From assembly GCA_038025085.1 (NCBI GenBank), contig CM076152.1, positions 33,359,501-33,423,500 of the forward strand: 64,000 nt of DNA. Reading direction: 5' to 3'. Below the pieces are notes generated by a model. It searched no databases, was not told the origin of the DNA, and saw only the letters and a list, made by a program, of their open reading frames with translations. This document shows positions 1-13,880 of the stretch, one piece after another. This stretch comes from Tetragonia tetragonoides (taxonomy: Eukaryota > Streptophyta > Magnoliopsida > Caryophyllales > Aizoaceae). A program made the translations under genes and the position numbers. Position 1 is the first letter of the stretch; the number at the start of each line of letters is the position of its first letter.

Positions 1-1098
1 ACTAAGTGCAATTTTTTTTTTTTCTTCTAAGAGAATATTCAACATGCTATAGCTAGATGATAATAATAATGTGATTTACGCATGAACGAAGCTAATTAAT
101 TTAATTTACTTCTTGTTTTTCATCCTTTTGCATTTGCTGCAAGTTAATTTCTAAGCTCTGGCAGATGAAGAAGGATAATAATTTTATGCTTATCAAACAA
201 GCACAACAAGTGTAGAAGATGATGGAGAATGCAAACTTGTGCTTAGTGCAACCATACATATGTTTCCAACAAGCGTGGTACATAAGTATAAATAAAATAA
301 ATTTATTAGGCTATAATAAATATGATGAAAACTTGAATGATGCGTTTTTACTATAACTTTTGACGAGTCTGGTTGTCACTTCTTAGTTCTTAGTGAAATA
401 TAATCAGGGTCACTCTTCATAATAAGTGGCCTTTGTCTTTTTAAAGAGTACTTAAAGTTACACAAAAATCAGTATTAAAAATTTTTATAGAAATTTTCGT
501 TGAGACGATTGTCATTTTTTAGTGAACTAAGAACTAATTTTCATTAATTAGTGACCCTCACATTTTTTTAGTGATTTGGTTTCACACAAAACTTAATCGA
601 TCTACTATCTATCGACTAGGTAAAAAAAATAATTTATTAGGTTATGGAATAACAAGTAATAATTGCGCGTTATAGCACACGCATGATCAAGGCTCACTTA
701 TTGTCCCCAATTATACTTTGGACTGACAAAACACTAGAGCATCCATCGAAGTTAGCAAATTTCTGATAGATCCAATGGCATTTCTGTTATATACTTTTCT
801 TAATTCTGAATTTCATTATACTAATCCTAATATGAGGTTTACTAAATATTCTGTTTACCTGCAATAGTTAGTCACATTTACTAATGAATTAAGGTATGAA
901 GACTTTGAAAGAGACTCACTCACAGTCACAGCTATTTTTTATTTCTTTATTATTTTTGTCCCCTATATGCACTTGCTTGTTGTACTACCTAACCGGCTAA
1001 CCATAGTCCATACCCAGAGTAAAAGCCTGCCCTGGCATCTTGTAAACTAATAAGGTGCAAATCTCTATGTTATTATAGATATATTAATGTCAATAACC
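1..1098. other. Intergenic, no gene seen
   Basis: AT-rich sequence with no coding region I can support. About 355-570 resembles a dispersed repeat also seen near 3830-3900, 6840-6900, 7929-8041 and 47529-47647 (phrases about an AGTCAAGATGACAATCACTT-like core and a CATAATAAGT motif). Confidence 0.6.
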
Positions 1099-1204
1099 CG
1101 ATAGATAATGTAATTAGGAAAATATTATAAATACTAGATAGTTTTCTCAATACATAATACAAATAATATATAGATATCCTTCAATAGGAATTCACAAAAT
1201 CACA
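1099..1204 (+). repeat. 5' LTR of the copia remnant (shortened)
   Basis: It shares GATAGATAAT and the ending AAAATCACA with the 3' LTR but is about 65 bp shorter. The segment found at roughly 2360-2430 of the 3' LTR is missing. The first T of the canonical TG terminus is C. Confidence 0.8.
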
Positions 1205-1436
1205 TGGTATTAGAGCAAAAATTTTGACCTCACTCCACTTTCTTTCTCTACTTTCTCACCCAACCACTGTAAAAAAAAAAGAAAAAAAGAAAAAAGAAAA
1301 AGAAAAGCAAACAACAAACCGATAGAAACTTACCCACCCAAAAACCAATCAAATCAATCACCGTCCTTCATCGACCGCCTCCTCCTCTCAGGTCGTCGAT
1401 CCCCGTCTCTTAGTCACAGTGACCAACGTTGCTTCA

Positions 1437-1563
1437 GACCATAAAGAGACTTGCATAACCTGCAAACATAGTCAGGATGAACAAAATCATGAAAGCCAGG
1501 GGGTTGATGCATAACTGTCTGATTGAGATTCCCATGAAGAAATGCATTCTTGACATCGAGCTG
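1437..1563 (-). pseudogene. Inverted fragment of copia reverse transcriptase
   Basis: Read on the - strand, this translates to about 42 residues typical of the copia RT palm start: [12 protein letters not shown], then HQPPGF, then CKSLYG. The rest of the RT/RNase H reads on the + strand from about 1600. The piece has therefore been inverted inside the element. No intact protein can be produced. Confidence 0.8.
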
Positions 1564-1599
1564 ATGAATGGGCCAGGCTCAAGACAAGGCCAAACTAAG

Positions 1600-2313
1600 G
1601 ACAATTGGCTTGACCACAGAACCTTATTCCGTAGCTTGGCCGGGGCCCTCCAGCACCTCACCTTCACCCGACCCGACATCTCTTATGGGGTACGATCCAG
1701 TAGGTGTGCCTATATATGCATGATCCTCGGGAGCCTCACTTTCAGGCTCTCAAGCGTATTCTATGGTACATACAGGGCACTCCGGAGTTCGGTTTGTAGC
1801 TCTACCCGTCTGCCACTACGGGCCTTATTGCATACTCCGACGCCGACTGGGCCGGCTGCCCGGACTCGCGTCACTCCACCTCCGGCTACTGCGTTTTCTT
1901 TGGGTGATAATCTCATCTCTTGGTCCTCTAAGCGCCAAGGTACTGTTTCACGCTCTAGTGCCGAAGCAGAGTATCGTGGTGTTGCTAATGTCGTTGCTGA
2001 GAGCTGCTAGCTTCGCAACCTTCTCCTTGAGCTTCAGTGTCCACTCGCCCGTGCCACCTTGGTCTATTGTAACAACGTTAGTGCTGTATACCTCTCCACT
2101 AACCTAGTGCAGCACCAGCGCACAAAGCACATTGAGATTGATATTCACTTTGTTCGTGAAAAAGTTGCGATTGGTCACGTACAAGTCCTTCATGTGCCCT
2201 CTAACTCTCAGTACGCTGACATTTTCACTAAGGGACTCTTGTCTACAATGTTTAATGACTTTCGCTTCAACCTGAGCGTTAGTCGTCCTCCCGCTCCGAC
2301 TGCGGGGGTGTGA
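1600..2313 (+). pseudogene. Copia RT C-terminus and RNase H, frameshifted
   Basis: Copia-type motifs appear in changing frames. SLAGALQHLTFTRPDIS (end of RT) is at about 1635-1680. SWSSKRQGTVSRSSAEAEYR (RNase H) is at about 1915-1975. A third frame from 2059 covers the NNVSAVYLST, RTKHIEIDIHFVREKV and ADIFTKGL blocks. The frame changes and an in-frame TAG at about 2008-2010 show it is dead. It ends just before the 3' LTR. Confidence 0.88.
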
Positions 2314-2480
2314 TAGATAATATAATTAGGAAAATATTGTAAATACTAGATAGTTTTCTATTAGATTTAGGTTTGTATACTAGGTCTGTTATCTTATAAA
2401 ACTACTTTTTCTCTGTAACCTCTCAGTATATTATGCAAATAATATACAGATATCCCTCAAAAGGAATTCATAAAATCACA
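2311..2480 (+). repeat. 3' LTR of the copia remnant
   Basis: Starts TGATAGATAAT and ends AAAATCACA. It follows the polypurine tract and matches the 5' LTR at both ends. Confidence 0.8.
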
Positions 2481-2934
2481 GAACCCACATAAATTTCATA
2501 TTGCAATGAAAAAAAAATAATAAAAAAAAGGGAAAAGAGAAAAAAAAAAAAAAAAAAAAAAAAAAACCAATCCAGTTACAAGTGGACAATCACACGTTGT
2601 ACAATCATCAAAAGAAGGAATTGAAAAAGGGTGAGGCAACGCAAAAAGTAATCAAATGATTAGTGGCTATGAGATGAACAAGCCTAAGCTGAAGAAAGTA
2701 TCAAAAGGAAGGGAAGTGGATTGAGTATGGTAACATTGACAGTATCTCCCTGATTTTGAGGCCACATCACGTGACATTGAGAATCCTTTTTTCGTTCAAT
2801 TGAACCCCGTTTCTGTCTCTAATTGCCTTCCCTTTTCCATAATCTCTCTCTCTTAAATTTATGTAGGACGGACTTATTTTACGAGGCGTGCAAGGAGAAG
2901 AGAAGAGAAAAATAGAGATAGAAGAGAAATATAT
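2481..2934. other. Intergenic with poly-A tract
   Basis: An A-rich tract at about 2508-2566 includes a long A homopolymer. No gene is seen. Confidence 0.6.
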
Positions 2935-3955
2935 GTCTACCCTATTCAAGTTTTGTGTATCAACATTCATAAAATACATTAACATATACTACTTTCGAAA
3001 GATGAGCATATCTCATGATTTTGGTAAGCAGATCGAATAAAATATACATAGAATTAGGATGAATTAGCGATCGTTTGTTTAGCTTTATGACCACGAAGAA
3101 GGAACATGTGAAGAGTTGTGAGCTATTGGTTGAGGTTGTGAGAGCACATTTAAAGGGGAACGGATTTTCTAGAGTTCTTTCTCTAGAGTTCCTCTTTCTC
3201 TCACCATTGGATTAGAGGGGGGGTTTTGGAACCATTGGATTAGAGGGGGTAACTTTTGGAAAATTGGTAGTTATAGAAGAGAGATAGACACACAAAAAAA
3301 AACTCTACAGAAACTCTAGAGAAAGGAACTTCAGAGGATCTAAACACCATTTAAAGGGCATCTTTGAATGAGTTTTACCAAACGCTACTGATGTTATTAT
3401 TGATATTTTTCATTATATGTATAATTTACATTACTCAGTCACATGAATTTCTTTGGCCTCGAAACGTAGATATCCCAATTATGACAATTCACTCCCTTCT
3501 TGCAAATTTAAGTTGATCAGTCTATTGATGTTAATGTCATCTTACAAAAACCATAATACTATTTCATATGAATAAGGTTTTGTTCTCAACTTCTTATGAA
3601 ATATTCAGTAAATTGTTTAGTTGACTAAAAATAAAATATCAATTCAGTAAGAAGAAGTTCATATTAGTAAAAAGCATTTCAGTTTGGTAAAAAACGAAGT
3701 ACAATGTATTCCTCATAGTCGCAGATTCAGTAAACAGGAAGTTAAGTTCAGTTTTTCGCAGATAAATCGGCCAAAAAAAGAGAAAAAATGGCTAAACTGG
3801 ATAATTTTTTATTGAAGAAAATTGTATAGATAGTTTTACCATAACTTTTAGTCAAGATGACAATCACTTTGGTAAAATAGGGATCATTATCCATAATAAG
3901 TTACCCTAAATAGTTAATGATCTCATTTTACTATTGTTCTTTCACAAGACTTAGG
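2935..3955 (+). repeat. Segmental duplication, copy 1
   Basis: This stretch recurs in the same orientation at 4102-4230 plus 6477-6945. Shared landmarks are TCTACCCTATTCAAG at the left, GAAGAAGGAACATGTGAAGA in the middle, and ATTAATGATCTCATTTTACT-like sequence at the right. Copy 1 alone holds the 191-bp insertion at 3158-3348 and about 240 bp near 3545-3780 that copy 2 lacks. No coding capacity is seen. Confidence 0.8.
3158..3348. mobile_element. 191-bp MITE with 10-bp target duplication
   Basis: It is flanked by a perfect direct repeat ATTTAAAGGG (3148-3157 and 3349-3358). The paralogous site at 6566-6575 has ATTTAAAGGG once, which is an unoccupied site. The ends form imperfect inverted repeats of roughly 45 bp around a shared CTTTCTCTAGAGTT core. 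The body contains a repeated ACCATTGGATTAGAGGGGG unit. A 9-10 bp duplication suggests Mutator-like mobilisation (inference). Confidence 0.8.
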
Positions 3956-4101
3956 GTGTGTTTGATAGAGCTTATCCGGTCAGTTCAGTTCAGTTCAGAT
4001 GTCAATTCAGTGATTTCAAATTCAGTTAAATGATGTCGAGTTCAGTTCAGTAGTGCTGAGTTCAGAAACATACTTTTTGTCTCACTTATCAAATATTTTT
4101 A
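3956..4101. repeat. AGTTC-rich fold-back remnant
   Basis: It starts near GGTGTGTTTGATAGAG, has runs of CAGTTCAGTTCAG, and ends near TTATCAAATATTTT. It belongs with the AGTTC-repeat elements at 54008-54287 and 58675-59449. It sits exactly between the two copies of the segmental duplication. Confidence 0.5.
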
Positions 4102-4230
4102 GTCTACCCTATTCAAGTTTTGTGTATCAACATTCATAAAATACATTAACATATACTACTTTCGAAAGATGAGCATATCTCATAATTTTGGTGATCAGAT
4201 CGAATAAAGTATACATAGAATTAGAATGAA

Positions 4231-6476
<2,246 letters not shown>

Positions 6477-6890
6477 TTAGATTAACGATCGTTTATTTAG
6501 CTTTATAACCATGAAGAAGGAACATGTGAAGAGTTGTGAGCTATTGGTTGAGGTTGTGAGAGCACATTTAAAGGGCATCTTTGAATGAGTTTTACCAAAC
6601 GCTATTGATGTTATTGATATTTTTCATTATACGTATAATTTACATTACTCAGTCACATGAATTCCTTTGGCCTCGAAATGTAGATATCCTAATTGTGACA
6701 ATTCACTCCCTTCTAACAAATTTAAGTTCAGTCGATTGATGTTAATGTCATCTTATAAAAAAAAAAAAAAAAAAATGGCTAACATGATAATTTCTGATTG
6801 AAGAAAATTGTATTTGTATAGACAGTTTTACCATAATTTTTAGTCAAGATGATAATTACTTTAGTAAGATAGGGATCTTTATCCATAATA

Positions 6891-7199
6891 AGTCACCCTA
6901 AATAATTAATGATCTCATTTTACTATTGTTCTTACACAAGATTTACCTTTTTTTTTTTTTTTTTTTATTTTTATTTGATGTCCTAAACTAAAATAATATT
7001 ACCAGGATCATCAAAGTCCAAAAGCAAATAAAGTTAACGGCGCCGTAAGTCACCCTAAATAATTAATGATCTCATTTTACTATTGTTCTTTCACAAGATT
7101 TACCTTTTTTTTTTTTATTTTTTTTTATTTGATGTCCTAAACTAAAATAATATTACCAGGATCATCAAAGTCCAAAAGCAAATAAAGTTAACGGCGCCG
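6891..7199 (+). repeat. Tandem duplication of about 155 bp
   Basis: Two near-identical copies (6891-7047 and 7048-7199) begin AGTCACCCTAAATAATTAAT and end TTAACGGCGCCG. They differ mainly in T-tract length and a few bases. The first half of the unit is the right end of segmental duplication copy 2. Confidence 0.9.
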
Positions 7200-7451
7200 C
7201 ATAAACCCCTGTTTTAAGGGTCATTACCTTGGAAGACTCCCCATCGGAATCTTACAACTCATAATTCATAAGTCTCCCTACTCCAGCAGTCCACACATAC
7301 AGTGACATTAGTCACATTACCATACCAGGCTTGAGTCTAGTCTACCCAAAAACAAATAAGACAGGAAAAAGAAGAAGAAAAATATACCCGGTTGATGAGC
7401 TATTTAAAATACTCATTCCATCACAAATTACTCCCTCCCTATAAATAAATA

Positions 7452-7558
7452 GTCGAGGGTTTGAATTTTACAAATGGAAAAACTACTTACTATGATCACT
7501 TTACCTTTTTATGGGCAGATCTGATGCAAACATGATTAATCTGGGCCCAAAGGGTTTA
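7452..7558 (+). repeat. SINE-like fragment (family of 28751 and 30074)
   Basis: It contains a B-box-like GGGTTTGAATTTT and a 3' part with ACATGATTAATCTGGGCCCA. This matches the 3' parts of the copies at 30074-30226 (+) and 28751-28932 (-). The 5' end is replaced by a Stowaway-like start (TACTCCCTCC) near 7430. Confidence 0.45.
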
Positions 7559-7583
7559 AATAAACACGTGATTAAAAAAATTA

Positions 7584-7844
7584 CTCCATCCCTTTTGAAA
7601 AAACCTTGACATTTGTTTTTTGAAGGTCAAAATTTAAAAACTTTGACCATTAATTTATAAAAATATTTAAGGATTTACTATATATCTAAAAATACTATTG
7701 TTAAATTCATTTTAAATAGTAATTTTAGAGAATTATATGTTTGTATAATTTATATATTAATATAAATACCACTATTTAAGGTCAAAGTGGTGCATTGGAG
7801 ACCGTGGAAAAATAAATGTTAAGGTTTTCTTAAAACGGATGGAG
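7584..7844. mobile_element. Stowaway MITE (Tc1/mariner)
   Basis: Termini CTCCATCCCTTTTGAAAAAA and its counterpart ending AAAACGGATGGAG form an inverted repeat. TA flanks both sides (7582-7583 and 7845-7846), the Tc1/mariner target duplication. The CTCC(A/C)TCC terminus is the Stowaway consensus. 261 bp, non-coding. Confidence 0.88.
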
Positions 7845-7928
7845 TAGTTTTTACATATAACTTTTTACGCGATGGATTAGATATTAAATCAATAGAGATT
7901 ATTATTATTATTATTGTTGTTGTTGTTG

Positions 7929-8041
7929 TGTAAGACCATCTCATCCAAAAATGGGATCACTATTTAGAAATTTAAGGGGTCACTTATGATGAGTAGTGAC
8001 CTTTATTTTATTGAAAAATGATTCCCGATCGTCTTACCAAA
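7929..8041. repeat. Short TIR element (TAAGACCATCTC type)
   Basis: The ends TAAGACCATCTC and GATCGTCTTA are imperfect inverted repeats around 113 bp. A diverged relative lies at about 47529-47647 and looser ones near 360-570 and 3830-3900. Confidence 0.5.
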
Positions 8042-8715
8042 AGTTAAGTTATGCTCCCATTGAAAAATAGATTATTTATGACAATTTTTGTATATGATAC
8101 AAAACTCTCACAAACCTTAATGAAGATACCTTTTAAATAGAAACTACTTATTCAATCGAATTAAGTAATCGAGCACTACTTATTGAATCATTAGATAACT
8201 GTCGATTATTACATGCGTTTTTGTAGAAAAAAAAAACACCTTTAAAACTACATGTGTCGATAGTTGGGCCGATATTCCAAAACCAAAAAGTGACACCTAG
8301 GTACAATGGTAGAGGTATGGGCTGGTAGGACCCCCTGTAGTAATTCATCACCACACGAGTGCACAACTGTTACGAGTTTCTGTTGCCCAAAGGCCAAACC
8401 TAATTACACAACCAAAATAGCCATCATCATTCATCACCTCTTCCTTTTTTTTTTTTTTTTTTTTTTTTTTTTGGCTAATTCAAAGTAGTGCAATATATTG
8501 TATTTTTTTTTTTTTTTGAGGGGCAATATATTGTAAGTTTGTAACCAAAAAAAAAAAGTAGTGCAATATATTACAAAATGAAAGGATCAACTCAAGTGGA
8601 CTCTACGTCCGGGTGAACACAACCAAACTTCGAGGTTAGAGCCCACTTTGCAAAGTTAAGTCTTAAGTGTACACAGGAATATAGGATATTAAAATGTGAA
8701 GGGTACTACAAAAAT

Positions 8716-8947
8716 TTGTGTGGACTTAGTCCATGGTGGATCAATACTTGGAATCACTTTATCTGGAGCCACCTCATCTTAAAAGTGGAGCCACCCCTAC
8801 TTCAGCTACAGTCACCCTTCAAATTTATACTTGACACCATCCCTACTTCACCCGGAGCCACCCCTTACTTCACCTGGAGCCACCCCCTAATTTACCTGGA
8901 GCCACCCTTCAAAATTACTTGGTCCACCGTGGACTAAGTCCACACAA
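8716..8947. mobile_element. TIR element with GGAGCCACCC sub-repeats, copy 1
   Basis: Terminal inverted repeats of about 25 bp, left TTGTGTGGACTTAGTCCA and right TGGACTAAGTCCACACAAG. Each TIR is itself palindromic around GGACTTAGTCC. The body has about seven imperfect copies of TGGAGCCACCCC. A second copy in the opposite orientation lies at 40019-40222. No clear target duplication was found. Confidence 0.75.
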
Positions 8948-9682
8948 GACTTGCTGTGAGTGTACAAACTCAATATAGAATGCTATGATTTTTTTTATAT
9001 TTTGCTTTGGTAAAGAGGAATGTCCTTTCGCATTGGGTGTAATTAAAAGGCACCTTTTAACACAAGGTCTCGAATATTCCATGAGTTAATTTGTGTAGGT
9101 GTTTCCACCGAGATTTAAATTTATCACCTAATATATAAGTTGTAACTTGTTTGTCACTGGGCCAACCACCTATTGGATAACCTCAACAATGAAGCACAAA
9201 ATAACCGATAAACGCCAAGGAAATGGGCAATCTCTCAGTAAATCATCCACGACAACTTTCGCATCACTCGAAATAGTACTATCACCTTTCAATGTTCAAA
9301 TCACAACAGTATGACTATTCAAGTTTAGGCTAACTTCACTCAACTCATTTAGGGCTTTGAATTTATGTTGGTTGTTGAGTATAACTCATTTATGTTGATT
9401 GTTGAGTACAAATTTATGCTTTGAGCGACTAAAACAATTGTGGACTTAATTTTGGTCCAACCCCATGAGGACCATAACCTATACAGCCCCAAATGGCCTA
9501 ATGTGCAAATCCTACGGCTTTAAAATACTTGGCCAGCTGTTCCACCTTTGAGGTGCCTACAAGCCAGCGCGGGAAAATAACTAATCTGGTCTATGGTGAT
9601 TTTCCTTAGTTGTGAACCCAAAAAAAATGGCCTAATGTGAAATCTTTCCCTCCAAGTCCTCAACAAATTTTTAAAATCTATA
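8948..9682. other. Intergenic, no gene seen
   Basis: No ORF, TIR or recognised repeat that I can support. Confidence 0.5.
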
Positions 9683-9777
9683 GATCCATGAAAATTTGGG
9701 GTTCATAGCCCATGAGCATAAGAAACATAGGTCCATGAAATTTGGGGTTCATAGCCCATTAGCATAAGAAACATAGA
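9683..9777 (+). repeat. Two-copy tandem repeat upstream of the ITPase gene
   Basis: A 47-bp unit (AGATCCATGAAAATTTGGGG to AGCATAAGAAACAT) is repeated with three small differences. It ends about 140 bp before the ITPase start codon, so it lies in the promoter or 5' leader region. Confidence 0.85.
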
Positions 9778-9914
9778 TCCATATTACTGACCCAACTCAA
9801 AAACGTCCCACCTTGTTCTTCCCTCCTTTCCTCTGAATAACTCCCAACACCCTAGCAAATTCTCTCTCCATCAATTGCAACAGGAGCAATAGCAGCAGTG
9901 AGAGAATTGCAAAA

Positions 9915-12900
9915 ATGGCGGGAGCAATTGCAAGAGGGTTGGTGTTACCAAAACATGTAACATTTGTTACTGGAAACCCAAAGAAATTAGAGGAAGTTAA
10001 AGCCATTCTTGGCCAATCCATTCCATTTCAATCCCTTAAACTCGATTGTAATATATGTCTATCTCTCTCTCATTTACTTGCATATCTAAAGAATTCCAAT
10101 TTTTTAATTTTATGTTTCTGGGATTGGATTAGTGCCAGAGTTGCAAGGGGAGCCTGAAGAAATTTCTAAGGAAAAAGCTCGTTTGGCTGCCATTCAGGTA
10201 TTTTTCTCTCAAATTCTCATTCTGGGTATGCAGGATTATTAATATTTATTATGTTAATGATATTTAGTGTTAATGGGTAATGATGGTTCAGGTGAATGGA
10301 CCTGTTCTTGTTGAAGATACTTGCCTGTGCTTCAGTTCCCTTAAAGGGCTTCCTGGTATGTTCTTTCAAAATTTACCTTAATTTCTGTGTTATTTGGTTT
10401 TTTTTCGATGATTGTAATATGTTTTCAAATTCAAATGCAGGACCTTACATGTAAGTTCCTTCACACTGATGTTGAGTTGAGGTGCCATTTTCTCTACATT
10501 CTATCATCCCTTTCTTAGTTTTGTTCAGGGTTTAATTGCATTGTTTTGCAAGCTGTTGTATTTATGCTGTAGGGGTGGTGGGGAAAAAAATGAGTTGGGC
10601 TAGTGAAGGAGTAGATTGGTAGACTTGGGTTGTATAACAGGGCGAAAAAAAATTATAAGTACTAAAAATGTTGGTGTCAAATTTATCCTTTCACATATAT
10701 CATGTAGTTTCTTCAAGTTCCTCTAATAGATTGGTTGGACTTGTAAAGAGCAATTGCTATCCTGTAGCACTTTGAACCTGAGTTCAGAGATTTTTGTTGT
10801 TGTTTGAAGATAATATTACCTATTGAATCAAAGATATCACTTAGTTTGGTTCAAGTAATGTTAAGACTTCTTTTGTACACTAATACAAACATGAAATGCA
10901 CAAGTATACTTTCTTGATTTACACATAGTTATTGGGGTTTAGAGCACATTTCTCCCGTTATTATCTGGGGCATGTGTGATTTTCTTGGACTAATTATGGT
11001 CAACTTAGCAATTTTATGAAAGTTTACCTTTACGTGTCCATCCTGACACTTTTTCATTTGATGCCTTCGTCACTGGTGATGGTGGCGGACTGGTGGTATT
11101 GGAATGATGGTGGTTGCGAAACCAAAATTCTTAAGCAAGTGGTTCCTTCAGAAAATTGGTCATGAAGGTCGTTGCTTCATCCTTCATATAATCTTAAACA
11201 TCTAGCTAAGGTGTAGAAATTATAATGTTAACCTTTTTTGTTCTCTTCCGTCAATGGTTTGCAGGTCTAAACAATTTGTTGATGGCATATGAGGATAAAT
11301 CAGCATATGCATTGTGTGTATTTTCTCTTGCCCTTGGACCAAATGCAGATCCAATCACCTTCGTGGGAAAAACTATGGTAGGCACATCTCTTGCCCTTGG
11401 AGTCTTGGATCAATGCTTTCCTGATTTTGAGAGGTCATTTATGTGCATGGTCACGCAGTGAAGATTCTGTTTGCTGTTGTGAAATGAATTGTCAGAAGTA
11501 TGCTTTCATTTTATATCTATAAGAATATTGTGCCAATTCTTATTTAACTGGTGAAGAGTTCATTACCTGTCAACACCATCTCGTGATGCATTGGCTGAAA
11601 TTCATATGTTTGGAGCGCAGATGTAACACAATCATGTTCATTATATGCTCGGCGTGACTATATATGGCCTCTTTGTTTTTGTTCTTCCCATGGTCAGTTT
11701 TGGGTTAGCTTTTGTAAATATTAATTTAGTTTTGAATGTGGTTCAGTTTCTGCTGGACATGAATTTTCGTTTCGGGAGTTGTGTGGCCAGGCTGACTCAG
11801 CACTAAACCAATGATGTTCTTTACCTTGATATCATTTCTAAGATACGTCATACACGGCATCAAGTCGTGGAGGCAAATCCAAATCCAGACATAACTGGAT
11901 CCACATTAATTGCTTTGTTCTATAACCTCCTTATATCAGCTTACCCGGGGAGGGGGTTACTCGTATCAATCGATCCACAGTCAAAATGACGAAGAGAAAG
12001 AGGCTCATTTGTAAGGCTTCGAAAAATCTGAAACAAAATTGGATTCAACTGTTCTAACATTCCAGAAAATTTCATTCAGAACTCTTCTTGCTCCTGACAT
12101 GGTCAAGTGACAGCCCTAAATCAGATACATTGTATCATCACTACATGCATTGGCCTTTACAAGTTGAACTTGTAGGTTGATAACTTTGTATTGCTGACTG
12201 CGGTAAGCATTGAGTGTGCTTGTTTCATAAATCACTTAAAATGTAGCCTTCTACAATCTACAATGAAGTCCATGTCAGTTGAGAATCAAAGCGCTGGACA
12301 TTGCTTCTCTTAGTATTATTATTTCGCTAGGAATGTATATTTGGTCTTCTGGAATGTATTTTTACCAATCTTCTGGGATTGAATTGGAGGATGATCCAGC
12401 CAGACCAGCCCACATACTGTAGGCATAGCTGCTGTTTGCCTTCCAATATATATTGAAAATTGATTATCTTGAGCAACATATGCATTATCTGTGTCTTATG
12501 TTGCTGATTGGATGATGTTAGTTGAAGGAACTGAATCTTTGTCCTAAACTACCCGATGAGGATGAAAGTGGCCTCTTCTTTTTATTGTAGTTCCTTACAA
12601 ACAACATCTTCACAAGCAGTCATTTGTATCTGGGAAGCCTTGATGCCTCCTTTCTAATATCTTCTTGCATGAAACACTAGTTGCAAACAACCAAAGACAT
12701 CTATATGGGCTGTCTTCAGTTTGGGGAAGCCTTCTACCGCCATCTCTATTTCATGCGTGAATGACTAGGGAAAGAGAAGATTCTTTCCTTTCTCAGTTGG
12801 GTGGAAGTCAATATCCTGCTGTTGGACACTTTGATCATCATTCTAACACCAAATCATCACGTCTTAAGTCTTAACACATAACTCGACCCCAGATGGACCA

Positions 12901-13880
12901 ATTTCCCAATCCTTAGTGCAGAATACGTCAAATTCTTTTCCTTCTCAATCTCATTACTTATCATTGGAATTATTTGAATACCTGGGAAATGTATATCATC
13001 TGTTCAACCAAATTGGAGCTGTAATCTCTAGTTCTCTACAACTAAATTGGTGTTTGTTGATATCAAGTATTAGCAATTACAGCTACAGGTTAGAATTTCA
13101 AAGGAGCTTCTGCTTTTAGCAATGCCTCTATCCTTCCGTAATTTGTGGCCTCATTGCTGTGGCAGGACATAATTCACCTTAATTACATAAGTTGTTCCTT
13201 CTGGTAAGGTTATCTTACTTTGAACAGTTAAAATGGCTAGAATGCAAGAAACTCTTATATGGCCTTCATTTTGTCTCTTTACTATGTCACTTGATTAATC
13301 ATCATGTCAATACTGGTAATGACATGACTGACGAATGGTATCTCAGTGCGAAATCTCCTGAGAGGATTGTGCATGGTGAAATTTCTAAAGTGATGTTTGA
13401 TGATGAATGACTGTCATTGTAAACTCAGATATCTTCTCATGTGGCAGTTATCTTGCCCTTGGTGCCATGAATTGTTTCTTAAACTGGCAATAACTCTGTT
13501 CAGTATTTTGCGTTCTGTGAGCATGCAAACATTGACATGTCCATAAAGACACACCAGTTCAACAAAACTTATTGTTTGAATTGCAGGGTAAGATAGTTCC
13601 AGCGAGAGGCCCTAATGATTTTGGTTGGGATCCTATCTTTGAGCCTGAAGGATATCAGCAAACGTAAGCTTCCTTCCATACCCATTCCTAGTTTTTCCTT
13701 GTGCTTGATCTTGTCATTTTTATCGGTTTTGGATATAATTAAAGTCTTGTTAATGCATGCAGCTATGCAGAAATGCCCAAGGAAGAAAAGAACAAGATAT
13801 CTCACCGCTCCAGGGCTCTTTCATTGGTGAAATCCCACTTCGCTGAGGCTGGATACACTTTTCAAACAGACTCTACTTAA
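9915..13880 (+). CDS. ITPA: Inosine triphosphate pyrophosphatase (HAM1/ITPA family)
   Basis: Predicted to hydrolyse ITP, dITP and XTP to monophosphates, cleansing the nucleotide pool in the cytosol (family knowledge). Exons: 9915-10047, 10133-10197, 10292-10355, 10441-10450, 11136-11167, 11265-11377, 13587-13663, 13763-13880. All introns are GT-AG and the total is 612 nt, giving 203 aa with one continuous frame. Plant homologues are about this length. Motifs in order: [13 protein letters not shown] (nucleotide-binding start, residues 16-28), [24 protein letters not shown] (acidic catalytic loop), LPGPYIKWFL across the small exons, [13 protein letters not shown], and [10 protein letters not shown] near the C-terminus. 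The start is chosen because it is the first ATG, in an AAAAATGGCG context. Exon 4 is only 10 bp and exon 5 is 32 bp. Intron 6 is 2.2 kb with nothing recognisable inside. The 5' leader is rich in CT. The gene looks intact; the family call is firm, the symbol is by homology. Confidence 0.95.
10441..10450 (+). other. 10-bp micro-exon of the ITPase gene
   Basis: GACCTTACAT sits between an ATGCAG acceptor and a GTAAGT donor. It supplies the conserved Gly-Pro-Tyr-Ile codons at the junctions; without it the frame breaks and the GPYIKW motif is lost. That makes it very likely real. Confidence 0.88.

Larger units (their letters stand above)
1099..2480 (+). mobile_element. Collapsed, rearranged Ty1/copia retrotransposon
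   Basis: Two related LTRs flank a short interior. A primer-binding site (TGGTATTAGAGC, 1205-1216) follows the 5' LTR directly and matches the usual plant initiator-Met tRNA site with one change. A purine tract (CTGCGGGGGTG) precedes the 3' LTR. The interior keeps only part of reverse transcriptase and RNase H, so gag, protease, integrase and most of RT are lost. Flanks TAACC (1094-1098) and GAACC (2481-2485) look like a 5-bp target duplication with one mismatch. The element cannot be autonomous. Confidence 0.85.
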
